Assembly (NCBI RefSeq): GCF_900110755.1
Contig: NZ_FOFF01000001.1
Span: 298,143 to 362,142 of the forward strand
Direction: 5' to 3'
Length of the DNA stretch: 64,000 bases
Source of the DNA: Streptomyces sp. yr375
GTDB lineage: Bacteria; Actinomycetota; Actinomycetes; Streptomycetales; Streptomycetaceae
In this document: one piece after another, positions 17,615 through 26,776 of the stretch
Layout: the number at the start of each line of letters is the position of its first letter
How positions within the stretch are numbered: the first letter of the stretch is position 1
The notes under the pieces: model-generated
Databases searched by the model: none
Seen by the model: only the letters and a program-made list of their open reading frames with translations
Told to the model about the DNA's origin: nothing
Program-made: the position numbers and the translations under genes

Positions 17615-19132
17615 TCACTTCTCCTCGATCGGCACCTTCTGCGACGGCGGGGCCGCGACCCCGTTGCGGGCCGAAGTGCCGTGCGCACCCGGCGTGTTCC
17701 GGTCGTGCTGGTCGTGTTGGTCGTTCTGGTCGTGCTGGTTCATCGAGGCCAGCAACTGGCGGGCCAGGCCGAGCCCCGTGCCGCCCATGGTGAGCGCCTT
17801 GGCGAACACGTCCGCCATCCCGTCCGCGCCGTTGAGCAGCACCATGTTGTCGACGTTGCCGAAGGCGGACGCGCCGGCCCGGACGATCTCCGGCCAGTTC
17901 TCGGCGAGTTGCTGGGCGACCACCGCCTCCTGGTTCTCGGCGAGCGCGGCGGCCCGCGCCTTGATGGCCTCCGCCTCCGCGAGGCCCTGCGCCCTGGTCG
18001 CCTCGGCCGCCGCGAGCCCCCGCGCCTGCGCGGAGGCCGCCTCGGCCTCACCGGTGGCTCGGGTCGCGGCGGCGCTCGCCACACCCCGGGCCTTCGTCGC
18101 CTCGGCCTCGGCGCCGGCGGCCTGCTTGACGCGGGTCGCCTCGGCGGCGGCGGCGAGTTCGGTCTCCTTCGCCTTGGCCTGCGCCGCCGAGATCCGGGCG
18201 TCGCGCTCGCCCTCGGCCAGCGTGCGCTTCTCGTACGCCTTCGCGTCGGCGGGCTTGCGGACGTCCGCCTGGAGCTGCTGTTCGCGCCGGTGCGCCTCGA
18301 GTTCGGCGACCCGCGTCTCCTGGACGACGACCTCCTGCCGGGCCGCCGCGTCGGCGAGGGGTCCCGCCTGCCGGGCCTTCGCGCCCGCCTTGTCGCGCTC
18401 GGCCTGGTAGCCGGCCTGGAGGATCTCGCTGTCGCGCGTCGCCTCCGCCATCCGCGCGAACGACGCCTGCTCCGCCTCCGTGGCGAGCCGGTTCGCCTCC
18501 GCCTGGGCGATGCGCGCGTCCCGCTGCACGGCCGCCGCGTGCGGCATCGCCAGGTTCCGGATGTAGCCGGTCGGGTCCTCGATCTCGTGGATCTGGAGCG
18601 AGTCCACGATCAGGCCGAGCTTCTCCATCTCCGTACCGCAGGCGGCCCGGGTCTGGCCGGTGAGCTTCTCCCGGTCGCGGATCATGTCCTCGACCGTCAA
18701 CCCGCCCACGATGGACCGCAGATGACCGGCGAACACGTTGTGGACCCGCTCCGACATCAGCTTCTGCTGGTCGAGGAAGCGTCGGGCCGCGTTGGCGATC
18801 GACACGAAGTCGTCGCCCACCTTGAAGATGACCACGCCCCGCACCTTGAGCGGAATGCCCTGGTGTGTCACGCAGTCCACGTGCAGTTCGGTCTCGTTCA
18901 GATCCAGCGACAGCTTGCGCACCACCTGCACGCCGGGCATCACCAGCGTGCCGCGCCCCGTGACGATACGGAAGCCCATGCCCGCTTCCAGGCCCTCCGT
19001 ACGGTGGTTGGAGCCGGAGATGACGAGCGCCTCGTTGGGTTCGGCGACCCGCCACATCATCTTGAACAGACCGAGCAGTACGAGCACGGCGACAACCGCC
19101 GCCCCCGCAACGACGCCGACGATCATCGGCAT
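17615..19132 (-). CDS. Flotillin-like SPFH/Band-7 membrane scaffold protein
   Basis: A 505-residue protein. An N-terminal membrane helix (residues ~4-25) is followed by an SPFH/Band-7 domain (~30-190, with 'GIPLKVRGVVIFKVGDD' and 'HLRSIVGGLTVEDMIRDREK'). Then comes a long Ala/Glu/Lys/Gln coiled coil (~195-415) and a C-terminal segment containing 'MVLLNGADGMADV'. The tail has a short 'NQHDQNDQHDQHD' repeat. Flotillins organise membrane microdomains as oligomers. The small NfeD-like gene 154 bases upstream is the usual partner, and both are paralogous to the pair at 31585-33068. Confidence 0.9.
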   Translation of the reverse strand: MPMIVGVVAGAAVVAVLVLLGLFKMMWRVAEPNEALVISGSNHRTEGLEAGMGFRIVTGRGTLVMPGVQVVRKLSLDLNETELHVDCVTHQGIPLKVRGVVIFKVGDDFVSIANAARRFLDQQKLMSERVHNVFAGHLRSIVGGLTVEDMIRDREKLTGQTRAACGTEMEKLGLIVDSLQIHEIEDPTGYIRNLAMPHAAAVQRDARIAQAEANRLATEAEQASFARMAEATRDSEILQAGYQAERDKAGAKARQAGPLADAAARQEVVVQETRVAELEAHRREQQLQADVRKPADAKAYEKRTLAEGERDARISAAQAKAKETELAAAAEATRVKQAAGAEAEATKARGVASAAATRATGEAEAASAQARGLAAAEATRAQGLAEAEAIKARAAALAENQEAVVAQQLAENWPEIVRAGASAFGNVDNMVLLNGADGMADVFAKALTMGGTGLGLARQLLASMNQHDQNDQHDQHDRNTPGAHGTSARNGVAAPPSQKVPIEEK

Positions 19133-19286
19133 ACGCCCCCTTGTGATGGTGCCCTTTCGGCACCGAACGAAGGGAGTGTGCGCCTGCGCGAGCCGGGGGA
19201 GAAGACATCGGCGCAACCTTGTTGCAGTCTTGACGCTTACGTTCCCGAAGACTCACACAACGGCTCTCACCTGCGCCGCTGCGGGC

Positions 19287-19505
19287 TCAACTGTCGTACG
19301 CCCGGGTGACGTAGACCGTCCTGGGCGGCAGGTGCTCCACCACCATCACGACCGTGCCGCACTCGATGCGGCCGGTGCCGTCCGCCGCGTAGGCGAGGAA
19401 GTGCTCGGCCCCGCCGCGCACCCGGACGATCACCTCACCGACGAGCCCCGGCCCGATCGTCCCGGTGACCCGCCCCATGAGCCCGACCATCGACGCATCG
19501 TCCAT
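19287..19505 (-). CDS. Small NfeD-like/OB-fold protein, flotillin partner
   Basis: A 72-residue protein: 'MGRVTGTIGPGLVGEVIVRV' (~residues 10-29), then 'GGAEHFLAYAADG' and 'GTVVMVVEHLPPRTVYV'. The pattern (G.v....gp.GeV.vrvrGg.e.flA.a.g.i..G..v.Vve) matches the soluble OB-like domain of NfeD proteins, without membrane helices. A paralog with the same pattern lies upstream of the second flotillin (32811-33068), which supports a functional pair. The ATG at 19505 was selected as the first family-like start. Confidence 0.72.
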   Translation of the reverse strand: MDDASMVGLMGRVTGTIGPGLVGEVIVRVRGGAEHFLAYAADGTGRIECGTVVMVVEHLPPRTVYVTRAYDS

Positions 19506-19609
19506 GGCCACAGGGTACGGGCGGAACCCGCCGGTCCGGCCGGTGCCCGGCCGGCTGTGGATTCCGCCCAAAGGATTGACGTGTACCTGCCTCGCCTCTA
19601 CCGTCCGAT

Positions 19610-19638
19610 CGATGTTCCGAACCATGTCCGGAATATCG
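19610..19638. promoter_or_regulatory. Imperfect palindrome upstream of the GH43-like gene
   Basis: CGATGTTCCG (19610-19619) and CGGAATATCG (19629-19638) pair at 9 of 10 positions around a nine-base spacer. The dyad lies in the promoter region shared by the NfeD-like gene (105 bases away, minus strand) and the GH43-like gene (68 bases, plus strand). It is a plausible regulator site, of unknown owner. Confidence 0.45.
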
Positions 19639-19649
19639 AACAATGAGCC

Positions 19650-19709
19650 GCAGGAGAGCCGTACCACCGGCAGGAGAGCCGCACCCCCCGTAGGAGAGCC
19701 GCACCATGA
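19650..19709 (+). repeat. Three 20-bp direct repeats, each with a ribosome-binding-site core
   Basis: Units start at 19650, 19670 and 19690, each containing G(C/T)AGGAGAGCCG followed by (T/C)ACC. The period is exactly 20 bases. The third unit carries the ATG of the next gene (19706). The AGGAGAG core is a good Shine-Dalgarno, so the leader contains three spaced copies of it. Confidence 0.85.
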
Positions 19710-21094
19710 CGACCCGTCCCCCCACCCCGTCCCGCCGCGCCCTGCTGCGCGCGCTGGCCGCGCTGCCCGCCGCCGCACTCGTGCTCGGCGAGGCGCCCGG
19801 CCTGCTAGGCACCGCCCTCGCCGCCGCGCCGGCCGCCGGAGCGGCCACTCGCTACACCATCGTCCCGTTCCTCGACAGCGACGACGGCACGGTGAACGTC
19901 TACCAGTCCGACGACGCCACCGACTTCCGGCTGCTGCGGTCCGCCGCCTACACCCCGCCGAGCAACCGCATCCGCGACGCGAGCGTCTTCAAGCACACCG
20001 ACGGCTACTACTACGTCACCTACACCACCCACACCTGGCAGGACCCGAGCCTCACCATCGGCTTCGCCCGCAGCTCCGACCGGGCCAACTGGACCTTCCT
20101 GTACGACTATCCGGTCCCGATCACCAACCTCTCCCGCGCCTGGGCGCCCGAGTGGTTCGTCGACAGCGACGGCAGCGTCAACGTCATCGTGTCCTGCTCC
20201 ACCGCCGACGACGAGTGGATCTTCACCCCTTACCTGCTCAGGGCCACCAACTCCGCGCTCACCGCCTGGAGTTCACCGGTCGCCCTGTCCGGCATCGGCC
20301 CGAACCACATCGACACCTACATCGTGAAGATCGGCTCGACCTACCACGCGTTCACCAAGAACGAGACGGCGAAGTACATCGAGTACGGCACCGCGTCGCG
20401 CCTCGCCGGCCCCTACACGCTCACGAAGACCGGCGACTGGGCCGGCTGGGGCAGCTACCGCGAGGGCCCGTCCGTCATCCAGCTCGACAACGGCGGCTGG
20501 CGGATCTTCTTCGACGGATACGGCGACGGCACCTACTACTACAGCGACAGCTACGACACCTTCGCGACCTGGACCGCGCCCAAGGGCCTGCCCGGCATCT
20601 CGGGCACGGCACGCCACTTCACGGTCATCAAGGAGACGGTGACCGGCGGCCCGGCCCTCACGAAGAACGCCACCCGCTCGCTGCGCTCCGCCAACTACCC
20701 CACCCGCTACTGGCAGGAGCAGTCCGCCCTGCTCAACCTGCCCGTGGTGAGCGGCTCCAGCGCCGCCGCCGACAAGCAGGCGGCCACCTTCACCGTGGTG
20801 CCCGGCCTCGCCGACGCGAACGCCTACTCCCTGCGCGACGCGTCCGGCAAGTACCTGCGCCACTACTCCTTCCGCGCCCGCTTCGACGCCGACGACGGCA
20901 CGTCGACGTTCGCGCGGGACGCCACCTTCATCGCCCGGACGGGCACGACGAGCGACGCGATCCGCTTCGAGTCGTACAACTACCCCGGCTACTACCTGCG
21001 CCACTACGCCTACGAGCTCCGCGTGGAACGGCCCGACGGCACCGACCTGTTCCGCCAGGACAGCTCGTTCGTGCCGGTGAGCCCCTGGGCCTGA
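19706..21094 (+). CDS. Secreted GH43-like five-bladed propeller protein with AbfB (CBM42-like) domain
   Basis: A 462-residue exported protein. The signal has a Tat-like 'SRRALLRALAALPAAALVLG' and ends near 'ALAAAPAAG' (~residue 45). Residues ~47-300 form a GH43/62-like propeller ('YYYVTYTTHTW', 'WAPEWFVDSDGSVNVIVS', 'REGPSVIQLDNGGWRIFFDGY'). Residues ~305-462 carry AbfB-type repeats ('SLRSANYPTRYWQEQS', 'SLRDASGKYLRHYSFRARFD', 'RFESYNYPGYYLRHYAYELR'), an arabinofuranose-binding beta-trefoil. It probably acts on arabinose-containing polysaccharide outside the cell. The exact bond specificity is not visible. Confidence 0.82.
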   Translation: MTTRPPTPSRRALLRALAALPAAALVLGEAPGLLGTALAAAPAAGAATRYTIVPFLDSDDGTVNVYQSDDATDFRLLRSAAYTPPSNRIRDASVFKHTDGYYYVTYTTHTWQDPSLTIGFARSSDRANWTFLYDYPVPITNLSRAWAPEWFVDSDGSVNVIVSCSTADDEWIFTPYLLRATNSALTAWSSPVALSGIGPNHIDTYIVKIGSTYHAFTKNETAKYIEYGTASRLAGPYTLTKTGDWAGWGSYREGPSVIQLDNGGWRIFFDGYGDGTYYYSDSYDTFATWTAPKGLPGISGTARHFTVIKETVTGGPALTKNATRSLRSANYPTRYWQEQSALLNLPVVSGSSAAADKQAATFTVVPGLADANAYSLRDASGKYLRHYSFRARFDADDGTSTFARDATFIARTGTTSDAIRFESYNYPGYYLRHYAYELRVERPDGTDLFRQDSSFVPVSPWA

Positions 21095-21121
21095 ACCGCA
21101 CCCGCGCGTCCCTCGCCGGGG

Positions 21122-22189
21122 TCAGATCCAGCCGCGTTGGGCCGCCCGCCAGCCCAGTTGGATGCGGTTGTCGGCCCCGGCGAGGTTCATCAGGTGCCGG
21201 ATCCTGCGGGTGACGGTACGCAGGGACACGCCGAGTTTCCCGGCGACGGCGCGGTCGGTGAGGCCGGCCAGCAGGAGGTCGAGGATCCTGGCGTCGAGCG
21301 GGGCGAGCCGGGCCGGACCGGGGCCGCCGTCCGCGTACGGGACCGGGTCGCCGTCCCTGACCGTGCGCGGGCGCAGGGGGTACGCCTCGGCCCAGGTCCG
21401 CTCGAAGAGGGCGACGAGCGGGCTGAGCAGGCCGCTGGAGTTGATCAGGATGGCGCGCGGGGTGTCCTGCGGGTCGGCGAACGCCGGTACCAGCGCGATG
21501 GCCGAGTCCGCGATGACCATGGACACGGGCAGTTCGGCGGCGATCGCGATCTCCTGGCCCCGGCCGAGGGCCTGGTCGATGTCGACCCCCGAGTCGGGGT
21601 CGGCCAGGTACGACTGCTCGATGACCGTACGCATACGTAACCCCCGTCCGGCGACGACGGGTTCGGCGGGGTTGTCCCTGGGGCCGACGGCGACCGGCGG
21701 GGACTTGGTGAAGCCGCAGATCTCGCGGTCGGCCGACTCCAGGACCTGAAGGAAGCGTCGGCTGATGGGCTGTACGCCGGTCACGATCTCGATGAGGCCG
21801 CCGAGATCGCGACCGGCGGCGGCGCGGTGCCGTTCGGCGAGTTCGGTGATGGCCGACTCGGCCTGGTGCAGTACGTCGCGCCGGGCGGCGAGCAGCGAGC
21901 CGAGGGTGACGGTGGGTGGGCCGACGACATGGCGGCCGGGTTCGTCGGGCGCGGTGCTGACCAGCCCGTGCCGGGCGAGGGCGGAGAGCGCGTCCGCGAT
22001 GGCGTCCGCCGGGTGGGAGAGGGCCGCGCCGAGGGCGGCGGTGGTGGCTTCGCCACGGTCGACGAGGTGCAGGTAGACGTCTTCCTCGACGGGGCTCAGG
22101 CCGAGAGCGCCCAGCATGGGCCCCGCCCTCCTTCCGGCCGGCAGCAGCGGGAACACCACAGGGTAGGTCTCCGACGGCTCGTGCGACAT
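21122..22189 (-). CDS. TrmB/LuxR-type hybrid transcriptional regulator
   Basis: A 355-residue protein. The N-terminal part (~25-95, 'LGLSPVEEDVYLHLVDRGEA', 'DALSALARHGLVST') is a TrmB-like winged HTH, followed by a linker and effector-like domain. The C-terminus has a LuxR/GerE HTH ('ARILDLLLAGLTDRAVAGKL', 'SLRTVTRRIRHLM'). Such double-HTH proteins are common in Streptomyces and often sit beside secreted or metabolic genes. An alternative ATG at 22117 would remove 24 poorly conserved residues. The gene is downstream of the subtilase and separated from it by a strong hairpin. The ligand is unknown. Confidence 0.83.
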   Translation of the reverse strand: MSHEPSETYPVVFPLLPAGRRAGPMLGALGLSPVEEDVYLHLVDRGEATTAALGAALSHPADAIADALSALARHGLVSTAPDEPGRHVVGPPTVTLGSLLAARRDVLHQAESAITELAERHRAAAGRDLGGLIEIVTGVQPISRRFLQVLESADREICGFTKSPPVAVGPRDNPAEPVVAGRGLRMRTVIEQSYLADPDSGVDIDQALGRGQEIAIAAELPVSMVIADSAIALVPAFADPQDTPRAILINSSGLLSPLVALFERTWAEAYPLRPRTVRDGDPVPYADGGPGPARLAPLDARILDLLLAGLTDRAVAGKLGVSLRTVTRRIRHLMNLAGADNRIQLGWRAAQRGWI

Positions 22190-22193
22190 GGCG

Positions 22194-22229
22194 CCCGGCC
22201 CGGCCTCTCCTCGGGGAGGCCGGGCCGGG
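22194..22229 (-). terminator. Terminator of the subtilase gene
   Basis: CCCGGCCCGGCCTC (22194-22207) and GAGGCCGGGCCGGG (22216-22229) form a perfect 14-bp stem with an eight-base loop. It lies 20 bases beyond the subtilase stop on the minus strand and just before the regulator's ATG. Confidence 0.7.
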
Positions 22230-22249
22230 AACGACCGTGGCGTAGGTGG

Positions 22250-25200
22250 TCAGTTGGCGAGTGGGGCGACCTTGATGGCGCGGATGATGGTCTGCTCGGC
22301 GGTGTTGCCCCTGCCGTCCACCGCCTTGGCGCGCAGCGACACGGAGCCTGCGTCGGTGGGCGGCCTCAGCAGCAGGGCGCGGCCCGCGTGCACGGGCACG
22401 CGCTGCCAGGTCTTGCCCGCGTCGTAGGAGACGTCCACGGTCAGGTTCCGTACACCCGCGCGCGCCCCTTCCACCGTGACCGGCACGAGGATGGGTTGTC
22501 CGGCGGGTGTGGTCGAGTCGGTCGCGAGGCGGGGCGCGTAGCGGACGTTCAGCAGCGGAACGCGCTGGGTGCCGGTCGCGGCCGTCGCCGAGCGGAACGT
22601 CCAGGTGGACGTGATGCGGGAGGAGACGTCGGTGATGGTGGCCTGTTGGTTGAGGTCGGTGGACAGGGTGTAGCGGGCGTCGCCTGCCGGGACGGGGATG
22701 TTGGTGGTGGCGGGCGGCGCGGCGATGTCGAGCAGGGAGGTGCCGTCTGCCACGAGGGTGGTGCGGGCGCTGCCGCCGAAGCGCAGGCCGGTGCTGCCCG
22801 GGTGGCCGGCGCCGTCGGTGTGCAGGGGGATGCTCATCCGGAGGGTGTCGCCGGTGCGGAACAGCCCCCAGCCGGTGCCGCCGAAACTGTCGCGGCCTTC
22901 GGCGAGGCCCAGTCCGGGGCCGAAGACGCCGACGCCGTAGCCGGCCCGGTACGTCCGGCCGGGCCGGTACCGGCGTTCCGGGTTGTAGTAGTTGGCCTCG
23001 TTCTGAAGCGTCTGGCCGTTCTGCGTCACGATGAAACCCCAGGACACCCCGGCCTCGGTGTTGACGTAGTCGGTCTGCACGCGGGGCAGGGCGGTGGTGG
23101 TGCGGATGGCGACGCCCGCGGAGCTCATGCCGTCCGCCGCGTAGGGCACCGCCGAGATGTCGGCGCGCTTCTTCGCGACGGAGGCACCGAGGGTGTTGTC
23201 GATCCGGGCCAGGTCACGGCGGGTGAGGTGCCGGGTGAGACCGGCGTACGGCTGGTCCGGCAGCGAGTAGGCGAGCCGGTATTCGGGCGGGTTGGCGCCC
23301 TCGTAGGCCTCGGGGCGGGTCCAGACGCCGCCGATCATCGCCTGGAGTGACCCGGTCGTGGACGGAGCTGTGGCGGGGCCGCCGATCTGTGCGAACGACA
23401 GCCGGTCGAGTGAGCCCAGCCAGGAACTCGTCAGTCTGCCCTGCCCGTTGCTTGTGGTCCTTCGGACGGCCAGGACCCCGGACGAGGCCGTGGCCAGCGG
23501 GTCGGGCAGGGTGACGCCGATCGGCTTGGCGACGCGGGCGTCGAGCGTCAGGGACGTGTCCCTGTCCATGACGATCTGGGGCTGGTAGAGGGCCGCCCGC
23601 TCGTAGGAGCCGTCCGTGCGGCGGGTGAAGACGGTGCTGGTGAGGTGGTAGGTGCCGGGAGGGACGCGTACCACCGCGGTGCCGTCGGACTGGATCGAGA
23701 CCGGGTGGATCTCGCCGGTGACGACGTCGTAGAGGGTGTCCCCGGTCGCCGGGGCCGGGGCGTTCCCGTCCGCCCCGATGTGACGCAGCGTCAGGTCGTA
23801 GCCTTCCGTCTCCCGGACGACGCCGAGCGGGGTGCGGGCGACGGCGGCGGCGGACGTCGTGGTTGCGGACGCGGCGGTCGCCGTGACCGTGCCGGACAAC
23901 TGGCCGAGAGTCGGGCCCACCCGGGTGTCGGAGGTGACGGTGGCGGTCGCCCCGCCGCCTGCCGGGACGGTGACCCGCTCCGGAGAGACGGTGAACGTGC
24001 CGTCGTTCACCGGCCGGCCCGCGCGGTCGGTCGTCGACGCCGTCAGGTCGAGGACGACGTCCTCGTCGCCGCTGTTGTGGTACGTCAGGGTCTTGCCGGT
24101 CGGCGCGTCGTCGGTGTGCGGATAGGCGGCGAGGCCGAAGCTCAGTGACGCCGGGTCACTGGTGACGCGCTCGTTGATCGCGGCGGCGACGTCGACCCGG
24201 CCCGCGCCCTGCTGGAACGCGCCGCGATCGGCGGTGGGCCGGGCGGAGGCCATCAGCGCGCGTTTCAGTTGCTCGCCTGACCAGTCGGGGTGCGCGCTCG
24301 CCAGGAGCGCCGCCGCGCCTGCGACATGCGGTGTGGCCATGGAAGTGCCGGACGCCGAGGTGTAGTTGTCGTCGACCGGGCCGTCGCCCGGCTGTACGCA
24401 ACTGTTCTTGCACAGCGCCGTGCCGGCCGCGCGGGCGGCCACGATGTGCACACCGGGGCCGGTGATGTCGGGCTTGACGGCGTCGTCGTCCAGCCGGGGA
24501 CCGGTGCTGGAGAACGAGGCCAGGGTGTCGGAGTCGTCGACTGCGCCCACCGTCAGCGCCGCGTCCGCGCTGCCCGGGCTGCCGACCGTGCTGTCGCCGT
24601 CGGCGCCCTCGTTGCCCGCGGCGACGACGAACAGGGTGCCGTGCTCGGCGGACAGGGTGTCGACGGCGTCCTCGAGGGGGTCGGTGCCCGGGCTGTCCGG
24701 GCCGCCCAGGCTCATGTTGACGACCTTCGCGCCCTGGTCGACCGCCCACTGCATCCCCGCGAGGATGCCCGATTCGCTGCCGCTGCCCTGATCGCCCAGC
24801 ACCTTGCCGTTCAGCAGACCGACACCGGGGGCGACGCCCTTGAACTTGCCGTCGGCGGCCGCGCCGCTGCCCGTGATGATCGACGCCACATGGGTGCCGT
24901 GCCCGAAGTGGTCGACCGCGTCGGCGGAGCTGGAGAAGTTCCGCTCGCCGACGACACGGCCCGCCAAATCCGGGTGACTTGAGTCGATGCCGGTGTCCAG
25001 CACGGCCGTCTTCACGCCCTGTCCGGTGTATCCGGCCGCCCATGCGCTCGGCGCGCCGATCTGCGGCACACTGCGGTCCAACGTGGCCCGCACCGTGCCG
25101 TCGAGCCAGATCTTCCGGATTCCGGCCGCCGCCCGGACGCCGTTCGGAAGGGTCAGCGTCTTCCACAACTCACCGGCCGTCTCCTTGCCGACCTCGACCG

Positions 25201-25717
25201 CGACGCCACGCACGGCCGCCAACTTCCTTGTGACGACCGTCCCTTCGGGCACGGGCTGCGAACCCAGCCGGGTGGCGGACAAGGAGGTGGACGTGGACCC
25301 GCCCAGGATCAACGGGAGTTCGGCACGGTGCGCGTCGTCGTACCCGGCGTCCAGCAAAGCCTTGAGGTCGAACAACCCACGGTCCAGGGTGTCTTGCGCA
25401 ATCATCCGCTCCGCGTCCGCGGGGATCGCGTACAGGTGCTCACGGGAGGCCTCGACCCGGAACCCGACCTCGTCGCGCCCTTCGCCGGGCGTGACCGACA
25501 CGAGGTCGCCGCCGCGATCCACGAGAAACCGGTCCCCGGTGATCAGCGTCACCGCCCGCAACCCCGTCGGCTCGCCGCCCAACGCCTGGTCAACGTTCGC
25601 CGGGGGCAGACCAGTTGAGGACGCCACGGCCGCCGCCGAGGACATCGACGCCACGAGCGCCAACGCCGTACAGAACGCCGTACGGACTGTCGTACGAGGT
25701 CTTCGAAGGGGTAACAC
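22250..25717 (-). CDS. Large secreted S8 family serine peptidase (subtilase)
   Basis: A 1155-residue exported protease. The signal peptide is 'LPLRRPRTTVRTAFCTALAL...' ending near 'SSAAAVASS' (residue ~35). A propeptide follows, then the catalytic domain with Asp241 ('AVLDTGIDSSHPDL'), His273 ('GHGTHVASI') and Ser459 ('GTSMATPHVAGAAAL'). The remaining ~650 residues are beta-rich, Ig-like accessory modules. I chose the GTG at 25717 because GGAGG lies eight bases upstream; the frame extends to 25834 without signal features. It probably degrades extracellular protein. A hairpin terminates it. Confidence 0.92.
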   Translation of the reverse strand: MLPLRRPRTTVRTAFCTALALVASMSSAAAVASSTGLPPANVDQALGGEPTGLRAVTLITGDRFLVDRGGDLVSVTPGEGRDEVGFRVEASREHLYAIPADAERMIAQDTLDRGLFDLKALLDAGYDDAHRAELPLILGGSTSTSLSATRLGSQPVPEGTVVTRKLAAVRGVAVEVGKETAGELWKTLTLPNGVRAAAGIRKIWLDGTVRATLDRSVPQIGAPSAWAAGYTGQGVKTAVLDTGIDSSHPDLAGRVVGERNFSSSADAVDHFGHGTHVASIITGSGAAADGKFKGVAPGVGLLNGKVLGDQGSGSESGILAGMQWAVDQGAKVVNMSLGGPDSPGTDPLEDAVDTLSAEHGTLFVVAAGNEGADGDSTVGSPGSADAALTVGAVDDSDTLASFSSTGPRLDDDAVKPDITGPGVHIVAARAAGTALCKNSCVQPGDGPVDDNYTSASGTSMATPHVAGAAALLASAHPDWSGEQLKRALMASARPTADRGAFQQGAGRVDVAAAINERVTSDPASLSFGLAAYPHTDDAPTGKTLTYHNSGDEDVVLDLTASTTDRAGRPVNDGTFTVSPERVTVPAGGGATATVTSDTRVGPTLGQLSGTVTATAASATTTSAAAVARTPLGVVRETEGYDLTLRHIGADGNAPAPATGDTLYDVVTGEIHPVSIQSDGTAVVRVPPGTYHLTSTVFTRRTDGSYERAALYQPQIVMDRDTSLTLDARVAKPIGVTLPDPLATASSGVLAVRRTTSNGQGRLTSSWLGSLDRLSFAQIGGPATAPSTTGSLQAMIGGVWTRPEAYEGANPPEYRLAYSLPDQPYAGLTRHLTRRDLARIDNTLGASVAKKRADISAVPYAADGMSSAGVAIRTTTALPRVQTDYVNTEAGVSWGFIVTQNGQTLQNEANYYNPERRYRPGRTYRAGYGVGVFGPGLGLAEGRDSFGGTGWGLFRTGDTLRMSIPLHTDGAGHPGSTGLRFGGSARTTLVADGTSLLDIAAPPATTNIPVPAGDARYTLSTDLNQQATITDVSSRITSTWTFRSATAATGTQRVPLLNVRYAPRLATDSTTPAGQPILVPVTVEGARAGVRNLTVDVSYDAGKTWQRVPVHAGRALLLRPPTDAGSVSLRAKAVDGRGNTAEQTIIRAIKVAPLAN

Positions 25718-25843
25718 GTGTCGGCCTCCGTAGCGGTGAAGGGGTGGGGCACACGCACCACAAGGTGGCAGACCGGCCCCACCCGCAACAACGACGAGCC
25801 CTGACGCGTCTACGCCATGGCGCGAACGAGCCACCCGCGCCGG

Positions 25844-26728
25844 CTAGTTGGACGACCGCGACGGCTCCGGTTGCAGCACGATGTCGAAGCGGGCCTGCCG
25901 GAAGGGGTTGGGCAGGCCGCACGCGGCCGCCCGTTCCGGCGCGTCCACCTGGGTGAACTCCTGTACGAGGCTCTCGCGGACGGCGAAGACCGCGTCCGAC
26001 TCCAGATAGTCGCTGCCCGCCACGAAGATGTGCGTCGTGACGGGCCGGTGTCCTTCGGCCGTCACGATGAAGTGGACGTGCGCGGGACGGTAGGGATGGC
26101 GGCCGGTCGCCGCCAGCAGCGCTCCGACCGGTCCGTCCGTCGGGATCGGATAGGGGCTCGGCACGCACGAGCGGAACCAGAAGCGGCCCTCCGCGTCCGC
26201 CGTGAACAGTCCGCGCCCGTTGCCCCGCGGTTGCTCGTCCGGCTGCTGGACGTCGTAGAAGCCGTGGTCGTCGGCCTGCCACACGTCCAGGGTGGCGCCG
26301 GGCAGCGGGGTGCCGTCGACGGAGACGACCCGGCCGGTGACGAGGCAGGGTTCGCCGCTGCCGGTGAGGTCGATCGAGTCCCCGAGCGCGCGCGGCGGCG
26401 AGGCGACCATGTGGAAGGGGCCGAGGACCGTGGAGTCGGTGGCGGCGGCCTCCTTGCGGTCGTTGACCTCCTCGACGAGCATCGACACGCCCAGGACGTC
26501 CGAGAGCATGATGAACTCCTGCCGGGTGTCGTCGCACTTCTGCCCGGTGGCGGTGAGGAACGCGATCGCCTGCTCCCACTCGGCCCGGGTCGGTTCGACC
26601 TCCCGCACGAAGTCGTGCAGATGCCGCACCAGACCGGACAGCAACTCCCGCAGCCGGGGGTCGGAGGCGCGGGCGAAACTGTCCACGACCGCGGCGGTCG
26701 CGGTCTCGGCGCTGAAGTCCGTCGTCAT
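25844..26728 (-). CDS. Intradiol ring-cleavage dioxygenase, probably hydroxyquinol/catechol 1,2-dioxygenase
   Basis: A 294-residue enzyme with an N-terminal helical dimerisation domain (~15-110) and a C-terminal catalytic beta-sandwich. The Fe(III) ligands are visible: Tyr158 ('GFYDVQQ'), Tyr193 ('SPYPIP'), His217 and His219 ('RPAHVHF'). The 'TLDVWQADDHGFYD' region and overall length match hydroxyquinol 1,2-dioxygenases and their catechol relatives, which open the ring to (hydroxy)muconate. No maleylacetate reductase or other pathway gene is adjacent, so the substrate is inferred. Confidence 0.88.
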   Translation of the reverse strand: MTTDFSAETATAAVVDSFARASDPRLRELLSGLVRHLHDFVREVEPTRAEWEQAIAFLTATGQKCDDTRQEFIMLSDVLGVSMLVEEVNDRKEAAATDSTVLGPFHMVASPPRALGDSIDLTGSGEPCLVTGRVVSVDGTPLPGATLDVWQADDHGFYDVQQPDEQPRGNGRGLFTADAEGRFWFRSCVPSPYPIPTDGPVGALLAATGRHPYRPAHVHFIVTAEGHRPVTTHIFVAGSDYLESDAVFAVRESLVQEFTQVDAPERAAACGLPNPFRQARFDIVLQPEPSRSSN

Positions 26729-26776
26729 GGTGATCTCCTGGTCGGTGTCCCCAGACGGTACCCACCCGTTGGGCGA

